A stretch of DNA of 7,865 bases from Bacillota bacterium (GCA_028287415.1 JAQBPS010000255.1:1-7865), one strand, 5' to 3'. Positions 1-6,764 are shown, counted from the first letter of the stretch. Notes: generated by a model not told the origin, from the letters alone. Numbers and translations are program-made.

Positions 1-1
1 G

Positions 2-805
2 TACTTCCAGACGAGCGGAACCACCGAGGGGCCGGAGTTGCGGGGGCGCCATTACTTTGAGCGGCTCGACCTGTACGCCGCCTGCGCAAAGCCCGTCTTT
101 GAGCGCTTCGTGCTGCCCGGCGTGGAGCGCATCCCGATGCTGATGCTCGCCCAGGACCCGGCGCAGGGCCCGCACTCGTCGCTCTCCTGGTATCTGTCCC
201 AGCAGGCTGAGGCCTTCGCATCCGAATCTGCGTGGTATGTCGATGAAGGCGGCCTCAAGCTGCCGGAGTTGGAAGCGGCACTGCGCGCTGCCGATGGGCC
301 GGTCGCACTGCTGGGCACCGCCTTCGCCTTCGTCCACCTGGTGGACAGCGGGCTGAAAGTGAAGCTGCCCGCCGGTTCCCGGGTGATGGAGACGGGCGGC
401 TTCAAGGGCAAGTCACGCGAGGTGGCGCGGTCGGAGCTGTACGGGCTGATTCGCGGTGCCCTCGGTGAGGATGTGGTCTGCGTTAACCAGTACGGGATGA
501 CGGAGATGTCCTCGAACTGCTACGACCAGACCCTGCTGAACGGCTCGCCCCGCAAGGCCGGGCCGGACTGGGTCGCCGTGCGCATGCTCGACCCGGAGAC
601 GCTGGTCGAAGTGCCTGACGGCACGCCTGGCGTGGTCGCGATTACCGACCTGGCAAACCTCTACTCCTGTGCCTTCCTGCTCACCCAGGACATCGGCGTG
701 CGGTATGCGGACGGCTTTGAGATTTTGGGGCGTGCGCCGGGCTCGGAGGCGCGGGGATGCTCGATTGCCATGGATCAGTTCCTGCGGGCGAACGACCGTG
801 GTTGA
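2..805 (+). CDS. LuxE-type acyl-protein synthetase, 5' end outside window
   Basis: The open frame continues upstream of base 1, so the first 267 visible residues lack the N-terminus; LuxE proteins are usually about 370 residues, so roughly 100 are missing. Seen: a phosphate-loop-like TSGTT at visible residues 4-8, the LuxE-typical METGGFKGKSR at 129-139, and YGMTE at 164-168, which matches the adenylate-binding A5 motif of the acyl-adenylating (ANL) superfamily. Near the end is RGCS with Cys253, 14 residues from the C-terminus. In luminous bacteria LuxE activates a fatty acid with ATP and carries it on a C-terminal cysteine before passing it to LuxC, and this cysteine sits where expected. The stop overlaps the next gene by 8 bases, so the two are co-translated. 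The TTG at 38 is in frame but lies inside the conserved domain and is not the start. Family assignment is firm; the natural acyl substrate is unknown, and no luciferase gene is visible. Confidence 0.9.
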   Translation, partial: YFQTSGTTEGPELRGRHYFERLDLYAACAKPVFERFVLPGVERIPMLMLAQDPAQGPHSSLSWYLSQQAEAFASESAWYVDEGGLKLPELEAALRAADGPVALLGTAFAFVHLVDSGLKVKLPAGSRVMETGGFKGKSREVARSELYGLIRGALGEDVVCVNQYGMTEMSSNCYDQTLLNGSPRKAGPDWVAVRMLDPETLVEVPDGTPGVVAITDLANLYSCAFLLTQDIGVRYADGFEILGRAPGSEARGCSIAMDQFLRANDRG

Positions 806-2033
806 GGCGCTGCTGGCCGCACAGCGGGAACTGGCCGAAAAGCCGGTGGCCTGGGTGCTGGAACGGCTGGACCGGGTCGCTCAGCGCTGGCTCGACCACG
901 CGGACCCGATCCGGCGGGAGGCGGAGGGGCGGCTGGCTTCTGAAACCGGTTTGGCTCCGACCATGCTGCGGCTCGGCCTCGACCAGATGATCCGGCGGAT
1001 GCAGGGCATACCGGAACTGCTGGATCAGGATCTCGGCAGCCGTGCGGCCCTGGATGAGCTGGTGCGGCGGGCACCGGGGGTCCGGTCGCAGGCGTGGGGA
1101 CCGGGGCTGCTGGTCTGCATCTTCGCAGGGAATGTGCCGGGGATTCCGGCGTTTGACATGGCGATGGGACTGGCCCTCAAGAGTGCCGTACTCTGCCGTC
1201 CTGCCAGCGGTGAGCCGGTGTTTGCAGAGCTGTTTGCCCGGTCAGTCGGCGAGGTCGATGAGCTGCTGGGTCGGTGCCTGGCGGTTCAGCGGTGGGGCTA
1301 CGACGAGACATGGCCGTACGAGCAGGCTGGCGCCGTCGTCGCGTACGGTTCCGACGAGTCGGTCGCGGCGGTGCGGCGGCTGGTGCCTGCGCACGTGCGG
1401 TTCGTGGGGCATGGGCACAAGCTAAGCTTCGCGGTCGTCGCTCGGGAATCAGCCACGGCTCAGACCGCCCGCCTGCTGGCGCTTGACGTGGCGATGTATG
1501 ACCAGCAGGGCTGTCTCAGCCCGCACATGGCGTTCGTGGAGCGGGGCGGGGCGCTGAGCCCGGCTGCGTTTGCGCAAGTGTGTGGCAACGCACTGGCCGG
1601 ACTGGAGGCGGAGATGCCCAGGGCGAAGCTGACGCAGGCGGAGGCGATGGCGCTCCGCACAGCCAGGGATGAGGCGGAATTCGCGGCAGATGCGCTGCAC
1701 GCGAGCCAGGGGGACCTGGCGTGGACAGTGGTGCACAGCGAAGCTCCGGCGTTTTTGCCCAGCCCGCTCAACCGGCTGCTGCGGACATACGCAGTTGATG
1801 ATCTGGAGCAGGTAACGGCGGTGGTCAAGCCGTACGCGGCCTATCTGCAGACGGTGGGCGTGGCCGGGCCGGGGCAGCGGATGGGTGCGCTGGCCGGCGC
1901 ACTCGGTCGGCTCGGTGCGAGCCGGCTGTGCCCGGTCGGGCAGATGCAGGAACCTGGGGCGCTGTGGCGTCACGACGGCGGCCTGACGGCCGGTGCGCTC
2001 GTGCGCTGGATCGATATGGAGGTGACAGAATGA
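798..2033 (+). CDS. LuxC-type acyl-CoA/acyl-protein reductase (aldehyde-forming)
   Basis: A 411-residue protein of the LuxC family, which reduces a cysteine-bound acyl group with NADPH to the aldehyde. Seen: AGNVPG at 110-115, a family motif; VGHGHKLSFAVV at 203-214 in the dinucleotide-binding region; DQQGCLSPH with Cys239, which aligns with the catalytic cysteine; and a C-terminal block of CPVGQMQ, WRHDGG and LVRWIDME typical of LuxC. The frame is open upstream to 669, but those codons lie over the coding end of luxE and look unlike LuxC. The start is therefore placed at GTG 798, inside the 8-base overlap with the luxE stop. No clear ribosome binding site precedes it, which fits translational coupling. 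It is somewhat shorter than Vibrio or Photobacterium LuxC (about 480), mostly at the N-terminus. It overlaps the aminotransferase gene by 4 bases. The chain length of the substrate cannot be read from the sequence. Confidence 0.88.
   Translation: MVEALLAAQRELAEKPVAWVLERLDRVAQRWLDHADPIRREAEGRLASETGLAPTMLRLGLDQMIRRMQGIPELLDQDLGSRAALDELVRRAPGVRSQAWGPGLLVCIFAGNVPGIPAFDMAMGLALKSAVLCRPASGEPVFAELFARSVGEVDELLGRCLAVQRWGYDETWPYEQAGAVVAYGSDESVAAVRRLVPAHVRFVGHGHKLSFAVVARESATAQTARLLALDVAMYDQQGCLSPHMAFVERGGALSPAAFAQVCGNALAGLEAEMPRAKLTQAEAMALRTARDEAEFAADALHASQGDLAWTVVHSEAPAFLPSPLNRLLRTYAVDDLEQVTAVVKPYAAYLQTVGVAGPGQRMGALAGALGRLGASRLCPVGQMQEPGALWRHDGGLTAGALVRWIDMEVTE
2018..2024 (+). promoter_or_regulatory. 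Ribosome binding site of the aminotransferase
   Basis: GGAGGTG lies 5 bases before the ATG at 2030, inside the end of the LuxC-like gene. It fixes the aminotransferase start at 2030 rather than the earlier in-frame codon at 1928, whose extra residues are a shadow of the LuxC coding sequence. Confidence 0.8.
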
Positions 2034-3373
2034 ATCTGCACGATCTGGACAAGCAGCACCTGATCCATGCGGAGGTGCACTTCCGGGACTTTTATGCTCG
2101 CCAGCCTGTGATCATCGTGCGGGGCGAGGGCTCGACCGTCTATGATACGGAGGGCGTGCCCTACCTGGACGCACAGGGCGGGCTGGGGCTGGTCAACATC
2201 GGCTACGGGCGCAAGGAGATTGGGGAGCTGGCCGCCCGGCAGATGGAGAAGCTGATGTACTATCACACGTACTTTCACTTCAGCAACGAGCCGGCGGTGC
2301 GGCTGGCGGCGAAGCTGGCTGAGACGGCGCCCGGCGATCTGAACAAGGTCTTCTTCACCCTCGGCGGCGCCGAATCCGTGGAGAGTGCTGCGAAGCTGGC
2401 CCGGCTATATCAGCGGGCCAAGGGGCGCCCGCAGGGCGACAAGATCATCTGCCTGGAGCTCGGCTACCACGGCAATACATTCGGCGCCCTGTCGGCCACC
2501 GGCATGGCCAAGCATAAGGAGCTCTTCGGCCCGCTGGTGCCCGGCTTCATCCACATCCCGGCCCCGGATCGGTTCGAGGGCACCTGGGGCTATGACGAGC
2601 CGGAGGCGGGCGCCCGGTACGCTGCGCTGCTCGAGGAGCGCATCCTGGCGGAGGGCCCCGAGAGCGTGGCGGCCTTCCTGGCGGAGCCGATCCTCGGCGT
2701 CGGCGGGACGATCAATCCGCCGGACGACTACTGGCGCCACGTGCGCACGATCTGCGATAAATATGATATTCTCTGGATAGCGGACGAGGTGATGACCGGC
2801 TTCGGTCGGACCGGCGCTACCTGGGCGGTGACGCACTTCGGTGCCACGCCGGACGTCATCTGCAGCGCCAAGGGGCTGACCAGTGGCTACCTGCCGCTCG
2901 GCGCCGTCATCAGCAGCGACCGCATCGTCGCCGCCATCACCGAAGCCGACCTGCCGTTTACGCACGGCTTCACCTACGCCGGGCATCCCGTCTCCTGCGA
3001 GGCGGCGCTGGCCAACATCGCCATTTATGAGCGGGAGGGTCTGGCGGAGCGCTCTGCCGCCATCGGTGCCCGGTTTATGGAGCAGTTCCGGGAGCGGAAC
3101 AATCCCTATGTAGCGGACCTCCGCGGCAAGGGGCTGATGATCGGCCTTGAGCTGGCCCGGGACCGGGAGAGCAAGCAGCGTTTCGGCGGGGAACCCGCGA
3201 TCGGCTTCGCCATTGAGGCCGCCTGCTTCAGAGAGGGCGTCATCATCGGGGTGGCGCCGTACCGGGACACGATCAACCTGACCCCGCCCCTGGTGCTGAC
3301 AGAGGCCGAGGTGGACCGGCTGGTCGATGTGCTGGACCGGGTGATCCGATCCGAGTGCGAGAAGCGGATATAG
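2030..3373 (+). CDS. Class III PLP-dependent aminotransferase (omega-transaminase type)
   Basis: A 447-residue fold-type I enzyme of the class III aminotransferases, which move amino groups between omega-amines or amino acids and aldehydes or keto acids. Seen: GGAESVESAAKLAR (phosphate-binding region), YHG at 146-148 whose Tyr stacks on the cofactor, IADEVMTGFGRTG with Asp252 contacting the pyridine nitrogen, SAKGLTSGYLPLGA with Lys281 as the Schiff-base lysine, and THGFTYAGHPV with the phosphate-contacting Thr. Length is normal for the family, so the enzyme looks intact and cytoplasmic. The ATG overlaps the luxC-like stop as ATGA and has a strong ribosome binding site. Motifs alone do not choose between beta-alanine, taurine, putrescine or other omega-transaminase subfamilies. 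Its coupling to an aldehyde-forming pair suggests, as an inference, that it aminates the aldehyde they make. Confidence 0.93.
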   Translation: MNLHDLDKQHLIHAEVHFRDFYARQPVIIVRGEGSTVYDTEGVPYLDAQGGLGLVNIGYGRKEIGELAARQMEKLMYYHTYFHFSNEPAVRLAAKLAETAPGDLNKVFFTLGGAESVESAAKLARLYQRAKGRPQGDKIICLELGYHGNTFGALSATGMAKHKELFGPLVPGFIHIPAPDRFEGTWGYDEPEAGARYAALLEERILAEGPESVAAFLAEPILGVGGTINPPDDYWRHVRTICDKYDILWIADEVMTGFGRTGATWAVTHFGATPDVICSAKGLTSGYLPLGAVISSDRIVAAITEADLPFTHGFTYAGHPVSCEAALANIAIYEREGLAERSAAIGARFMEQFRERNNPYVADLRGKGLMIGLELARDRESKQRFGGEPAIGFAIEAACFREGVIIGVAPYRDTINLTPPLVLTEAEVDRLVDVLDRVIRSECEKRI

Positions 3374-3387
3374 AGAGGGTGGGCAAC

Positions 3388-3729
3388 TTGTCCGACGGAC
3401 AGTACCAGTATCAGGAGATCAGCCCTGAAGAGTTGCAGCGTCGCCTGGAGACGGGCGAGGACCTGATCGTCGTCGACATCCGCGAGGGGTTCGAGTGGCA
3501 GGCGACCGGTGTGATTCCGGGCGCCCGGCTCGCATCGATGCGGCCCTTCCTGCTCACCCAGCTGGACACGCTGGACAAGGAGCAGGAGGTCGTCCTCGTC
3601 TGCGCAAGCGGTGTGCGGACGGCAGATGCCGCCGTCTACATGACCATGAAGGGCTTCAAGAATGTAAAGTCGATGGCCGGCGGCATGAAGGCCTGGAAGG
3701 GCCGGAGCGTCCCGGCAGAGGTGAAATGA
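3388..3729 (+). CDS. Single-domain rhodanese-like sulfurtransferase
   Basis: A 113-residue protein formed of one rhodanese domain, of the GlpE/PspE kind. Seen: VVDIREGFEWQATGVIPGA at about 28-46, the typical N-terminal strand with Asp-X-Arg, and the active-site loop CASGVR at 72-77 (CxxGxR pattern), where Cys72 would carry the persulfide. The GGMKAWKG near the end is also typical. No signal peptide is seen, so it is probably cytoplasmic. The start is taken as TTG 3388, preceded by AGAGGGTG; a GTG at 3379 and one at 3355 are in frame but have poorer sites or overlap the aminotransferase. It lies 14 bases after the aminotransferase and overlaps the next gene by 4 bases. The family is clear; the physiological sulfur acceptor and any link to the LuxE/LuxC genes are unknown. 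Confidence 0.88.
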   Translation: MSDGQYQYQEISPEELQRRLETGEDLIVVDIREGFEWQATGVIPGARLASMRPFLLTQLDTLDKEQEVVLVCASGVRTADAAVYMTMKGFKNVKSMAGGMKAWKGRSVPAEVK

Positions 3730-4265
3730 AGCGCCTGTACATCGTCAGGCACTGCAAGGCGGACGGGCAGCTCCCGGAGGCCCGGCTGACGGCGGAGGGC
3801 GAGGAGCAGGCTGAGGCGCTGGCTGATTTTTTGCAGCACAAGGGCGTGGAGCGGATCGTTGCCAGCCCTTTTCTGCGCGCAATCCAGTCCGTCGAGCCGC
3901 TGGGCGATCGGCTGGCGCTGCCGATTCGCGCCGACGAGCGCCTGGCTGAGCGGGTGCTCAGCAGCGAGGTGCTCCCCGACTGGGTGGACCGGCTGCGGGA
4001 GTCCTTCGATGACCTTGATGCGGTGCTGGAGGGCGGCGAGTCAAGCCGGACCGCCATGGCCCGGGCCGTGGAGGCGATCCGGGAGATCATGGACTTCCCC
4101 GTCGATACAACGGTGGTCGTTTCCCATGGTAATTTGATCGCCCTGATGCTCAGGCACTTCGACGACCACACCGGCTTTGCCGAATGGCAGGCGCTCACCA
4201 ACCCGGATGTTCACCTTGTCACCATCGCTGAGGGGGCTGCGCGAGTGGAAAGAATCTGGCGGTAA
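3726..4265 (+). CDS. Histidine phosphatase (phosphoglycerate mutase-like fold)
   Basis: A 179-residue member of the histidine phosphatase superfamily, the group that includes SixA, cofactor-dependent phosphoglycerate mutase and alpha-ribazole phosphatase. Seen: VRHCKADG with Arg8 and the phospho-accepting His9 (RHC rather than the commoner RHG), SPFLRAIQSVEPL with Arg51, an acidic ERLAE at 71-75, and VVSHGNLI with the second catalytic His134. The set of catalytic residues is complete. Its ATG overlaps the rhodanese stop as ATGA, with AGAGGTG just upstream. It is the last gene of the operon, since a gap of 185 bases follows. The substrate cannot be told from sequence: it might be a phosphoprotein, a sugar phosphate or another small phosphate ester. 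No signal peptide is seen. Confidence 0.88.
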   Translation: MKRLYIVRHCKADGQLPEARLTAEGEEQAEALADFLQHKGVERIVASPFLRAIQSVEPLGDRLALPIRADERLAERVLSSEVLPDWVDRLRESFDDLDAVLEGGESSRTAMARAVEAIREIMDFPVDTTVVVSHGNLIALMLRHFDDHTGFAEWQALTNPDVHLVTIAEGAARVERIWR

Positions 4266-4325
4266 CCTGGAAGGGCCTGCCAAAATATTTTTCCAGTCGG
4301 TTCTGGATGAAATTCTAAAAAAACC

Positions 4326-4354
4326 TTGCGCTGGTCAGGATCAGGGTGCATACT
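4326..4354 (+). promoter_or_regulatory. Candidate sigma-A promoter for the RRM gene
   Basis: TTGCGC at 4326-4331 and CATACT at 4349-4354 are separated by 17 bases, resembling -35 and -10 boxes with 3 of 6 and 4 of 6 consensus matches. It would start transcription near 4361 and give a leader of about 90 bases. The region is clearly AT-richer than the flanking genes, and the next gene has its own terminator, so a promoter is expected here. Confidence 0.45.
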
Positions 4355-4388
4355 AGAGAAGTCGTACCAACCTCCCGAGTTTCTCTGG
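4353..4388 (+). repeat. Inverted repeat in the RRM gene leader region
   Basis: AGAGAA at 4355-4360 is the exact reverse complement of TTCTCT at 4381-4386. Wobble and one C-G pair extend it to about 10 pairs from 4353 to 4388, with a 16-base loop. It straddles the predicted transcription start, so it could be an operator if the promoter call is right, or a leader stem if transcription starts further upstream. It may also be chance. Confidence 0.35.
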
Positions 4389-4450
4389 TTACAGAGCTTG
4401 AACTTCGTGTGAGTTGAAACGAACATATTGGATGAAGGAGCACGAAGAAC

Positions 4451-4717
4451 ATGACTAAGACGATTTATTTCGGCAATCTTCCCTGGGCCGCCACCAACGA
4501 GGACCTCGAGAAGGCTGTTCAGCAGTACTGCGAGGTTATCTCCGCTCGGATCGCTACCGATCGTGAGACTGGCCGGTCCCGTGGTTTCGGTTTCGTCGAG
4601 GTTCCGGCCGATTCCGCCCAGACCGTCATCGACGCCCTCAACGGCGCTGACTGGGGTGGCCGTCCGCTGACCGTCAACGAGGCCAAGCCCCGTGAGGAGC
4701 GCCCGCGCCGCTTCTAA
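4451..4717 (+). CDS. Small RNA-binding protein with one RRM domain
   Basis: An 88-residue protein that is almost entirely one RNA recognition motif. Seen: RNP2 as IYFGNL at 5-10 and RNP1 as RGFGFVEV at 44-51, holding the aromatic residues that stack on RNA bases; the eighth RNP1 position is Val instead of an aromatic. The tail REERPRRF is rich in arginine and probably adds nonspecific RNA contact. Bacterial RRM proteins of this size are known from cyanobacteria and other phyla, where several are cold-induced. The ATG follows GAAGGAG at 4434-4440 with a 10-base spacer. The gene is transcribed alone, with a leader of about 90 bases and a strong terminator. It uses more GGT, CGT, GCT and GTT codons than its GC3-rich neighbours, which suggests high expression. 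The RNA targets are unknown. Confidence 0.93.
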   Translation: MTKTIYFGNLPWAATNEDLEKAVQQYCEVISARIATDRETGRSRGFGFVEVPADSAQTVIDALNGADWGGRPLTVNEAKPREERPRRF

Positions 4718-4730
4718 TTTGTGATCTAAC

Positions 4731-4765
4731 AGGAGCCCGGTGCTTTAGCACCGGGCTCTTTTCTT
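4731..4765 (+). terminator. Intrinsic terminator of the RRM gene
   Basis: GAGCCCGGTGC (4733-4743) and GCACCGGGCTC (4748-4758) form a perfect 11-pair stem with a TTTA loop, followed by TTTTCTT. It begins 15 bases after the RRM stop codon. This is the clearest terminator in the window and separates the RRM gene from the DUF554 gene. Confidence 0.95.
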
Positions 4766-4844
4766 ATGCCGACAAGCCTGACAAGGGAGAGCGGGTCCTG
4801 CCGTAGAAAGAGACGGGATTAGATCTTTCGCGGGAGGATTATTC

Positions 4845-5528
4845 ATGATTGGTCTCGGTACCCTGGTCAACGCCGGTGCGGTGATCGTTGGCGGCGCACT
4901 CGGCAGCCTGGTCATCCCCCGGGTGCCTGACCATGTCCGCAAAAGCACCATGCAGGCACTCGGCCTCGGCACCGCCCTCATCGCACTTCAGATGGGGTGG
5001 GAGACGAAGAAGATGCTGCTGGTGCTGATTGCGCTGGCGGTGGGCACAGTCGCCGGGGAGCTGCTGCGCATTGACGACCGGCTTCAGGGGTTCGCGACCA
5101 GGCTGGAGCGCTGGCCGGTGACCCGGCGGGGCGGTTTTGCGCAATCGTTCGTGCAGGTGACGCTCCTGTTCTGCGTCGGCGCGATGGCGATCACGGGTTC
5201 CCTTCAGGACGGGCTGGCGGGCAACCCGGCGATCCTGTACTCCAAAGCGGTGCTTGACGGGGTCTCGGCGATCATGTTCGGCTCGGTGATGGGACCCGGG
5301 GTCATGCTGACGGCGGTGCCGGTCCTGCTGTACCAGGGCGCTCTGACGCTGGGCGCCGCGTGGCTCAGCCAGGTGCTCAGTCCGGCGGTGATCCGGGAGG
5401 TGGGCGCCACGGGCGGCCTCCTCGTGCTCGGGGTGGCGCTCAATTTGATCGGGGCCGCTGAGATCAAGGTGGCCAATCTTCTGCCGGCCCTTGTCGTTGT
5501 GGCTGTGCTGGTGGGCCTCGGCCTGTAG
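4845..5528 (+). CDS. DUF554 family inner-membrane protein (YdfK/YqgA type)
   Basis: A 227-residue hydrophobic protein matching the DUF554 family (Bacillus subtilis YdfK, Escherichia coli YqgA), whose role is not established. Seen: the conserved opening GTLVNAGAVIVGGALGSL at 5-22, LLFCVGAMAITGSLQDGL at 107-124, SKAVLDGVSAIMFGS at 133-147, and a hydrophobic C-terminus. About six or seven membrane segments can be drawn, near residues 5-24, 38-50, 57-72, 103-120, 137-164, 166-178 and 188-227. Length is normal for the family. GGGAGG at 4832-4837 sits 7 bases before the ATG. It follows the RRM terminator and so should have its own promoter, but I see no convincing one in 4766-4830. It converges on the MFS gene. 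Confidence 0.92.
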   Translation: MIGLGTLVNAGAVIVGGALGSLVIPRVPDHVRKSTMQALGLGTALIALQMGWETKKMLLVLIALAVGTVAGELLRIDDRLQGFATRLERWPVTRRGGFAQSFVQVTLLFCVGAMAITGSLQDGLAGNPAILYSKAVLDGVSAIMFGSVMGPGVMLTAVPVLLYQGALTLGAAWLSQVLSPAVIREVGATGGLLVLGVALNLIGAAEIKVANLLPALVVVAVLVGLGL

Positions 5529-5540
5529 TGCCCGCGGACG

Positions 5541-6752
5541 TCACTGACTCTCCTCAACCGGGGCCTCAAGCAGCGAGCCCACAATGAGCACCAGCACCGC
5601 CCCGACGACCGCGGCGACTCCGAGCCAGATCCAGTAGTCCCCCGCGGTCCCTGCGTCAGCGGCCCGACTGTAGATCGCACCGCCCACGATGTTGCCAAGC
5701 GTGCCGCCCACCGCGTTCATCGCCCCGAGAATGCCGAGTGCCGTGCCGATCGTACCGGGCGGCACCATGTCGCTCGTTTCGGCATCGACACGCGGGTCGA
5801 TTGTCACCTCACCCATGGTGAAGATCACGATCGCCACCAGAAAGACGGGCAGGGTGTGGCTGAGGGCCATCAGCAGCAGGCCGAGGGCCATTCCGATCAG
5901 CCCGAGCGTCACGGTGACGGACGCGGCCAGACGCCTGGACAGGAAGGTTGACAGCGGTACCTGGAGGCAGACCACCGTGACGGCGTTGACCGTGAAGAGC
6001 AGGCTCACGGCCCAGTTGCCGAAGTGCGTCTTGGCGTGCAGGGGCATGGTCAGTTCCATCTGCACGTAGAGGAACATGAAGAAGCCAATGATGAATTCCA
6101 GGTAGAGCATGCGGACATCGAACGCGAGCCACGTGAAGATCCGCCAGTTCAGCGGGCGGGCTTTGACGGCACGCTCCCCCGGGGACGGCGAGACCAGGAA
6201 CATCGTCAGGAACGCGAACAGCACGTACGTGAGCGCAGCGACGTAGAAAAGGAGGCGGGCATTGCCGAACAGGGCGAGCACGCCCAGCAGGGGCCCGATC
6301 GAGACGCCCAGGTTGTTGGCGGTGTTGCGCATGGAAAAGAGCTTGACCTTTTCCTGATTGCCGGCGAGGGTGGCCATGGCGGTCTTGCTGGCGGGCAGGT
6401 ACAGGGCGCCGCCGATGCCCATCACCACTGACCACGCGACAACGCTGCCCAGGCCCGTCGCCGTCGCAATCCCGACGTACGAAAACGCACGGATGAGGAG
6501 CCCCACAGTCATGGTGGCACGGGCGCCGTACCGGTCGGAGAGTATGCCGCCGACCATCGTCAGGCCGTAGCTTGATACCAGCTTGGCGGTCAGTGCCATG
6601 CCGATCTGCATCGCCGTCAGCCCGAGCTTTTCCCGCAGGTAGATGGTGAAAAAGGGGACGACGAGGGACGTACCGACGGCGATCATAAACAGTCCGAAGA
6701 TGATCACCCAGATGCTCCGGCGGGCGGCGTCGTCGTTAGTGGTCGCCATCAT
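5541..6752 (-). CDS. MFS transporter, 12 membrane helices
   Basis: A 403-residue major facilitator superfamily permease. Twelve hydrophobic segments can be placed in two groups of six, separated by a charged loop near 188-205. Motif A, GGILSDRYGAR, lies at 68-78 between helices 2 and 3, as in proton-coupled MFS carriers. A conserved-looking EVTIDPRVDAETSDMVP follows helix 10. The overall pattern resembles drug-efflux type members such as MdtH, but the substrate cannot be assigned. The start is placed at the ATG ending at 6752, the first of two adjacent ATGs, 6 bases after GGAGGG; an in-frame ATG 69 bases further upstream has no ribosome binding site and adds a non-hydrophobic tail. It is divergent from the S9 peptidase gene and convergent with the DUF554 gene. 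Confidence 0.92.
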   Translation of the reverse strand: MMATTNDDAARRSIWVIIFGLFMIAVGTSLVVPFFTIYLREKLGLTAMQIGMALTAKLVSSYGLTMVGGILSDRYGARATMTVGLLIRAFSYVGIATATGLGSVVAWSVVMGIGGALYLPASKTAMATLAGNQEKVKLFSMRNTANNLGVSIGPLLGVLALFGNARLLFYVAALTYVLFAFLTMFLVSPSPGERAVKARPLNWRIFTWLAFDVRMLYLEFIIGFFMFLYVQMELTMPLHAKTHFGNWAVSLLFTVNAVTVVCLQVPLSTFLSRRLAASVTVTLGLIGMALGLLLMALSHTLPVFLVAIVIFTMGEVTIDPRVDAETSDMVPPGTIGTALGILGAMNAVGGTLGNIVGGAIYSRAADAGTAGDYWIWLGVAAVVGAVLVLIVGSLLEAPVEESQ

Positions 6753-6758
6753 CGTGCA

Positions 6759-6764
6759 CCCTCC
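6759..6764 (-). promoter_or_regulatory. Ribosome binding site of the MFS gene
   Basis: GGAGGG on the minus strand lies 6 bases before the ATG ending at 6752 and 9 bases before the ATG ending at 6749. It rules against the longer in-frame start at 6821 but does not separate the two adjacent ATG codons. Confidence 0.7.

Noticed and set aside
669..797. N-terminal extension of the LuxC-like protein from GTG 669
   Set aside because: These codons overlap the coding end of the LuxE-like gene and give an arginine- and cysteine-rich sequence unlike LuxC. GTG 798 gives a normal start and a tight overlap.
2..2033. Bioluminescence (lux) operon
   Set aside because: LuxE and LuxC homologues are present, but no luxA, luxB or luxD is visible and the following gene is an aminotransferase, so light production is not supported by this window.
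2405..2986. A 193-residue minus-strand open frame inside the aminotransferase
   Set aside because: The plus strand carries all class III aminotransferase motifs across this stretch, and the antisense product looks like no known protein.
4292..4307. Small hairpin TCCAG/CTGGA after the histidine phosphatase gene as an operon terminator
   Set aside because: The stem is only 5 pairs and is not followed by a T-run, so it is too weak to call a terminator.
4778..4806. CTGACA with a 17-base spacer as a promoter for the DUF554 gene
   Set aside because: The matching -10 position reads CCGTAG, which is far from consensus, and no better pair was found in the gap.
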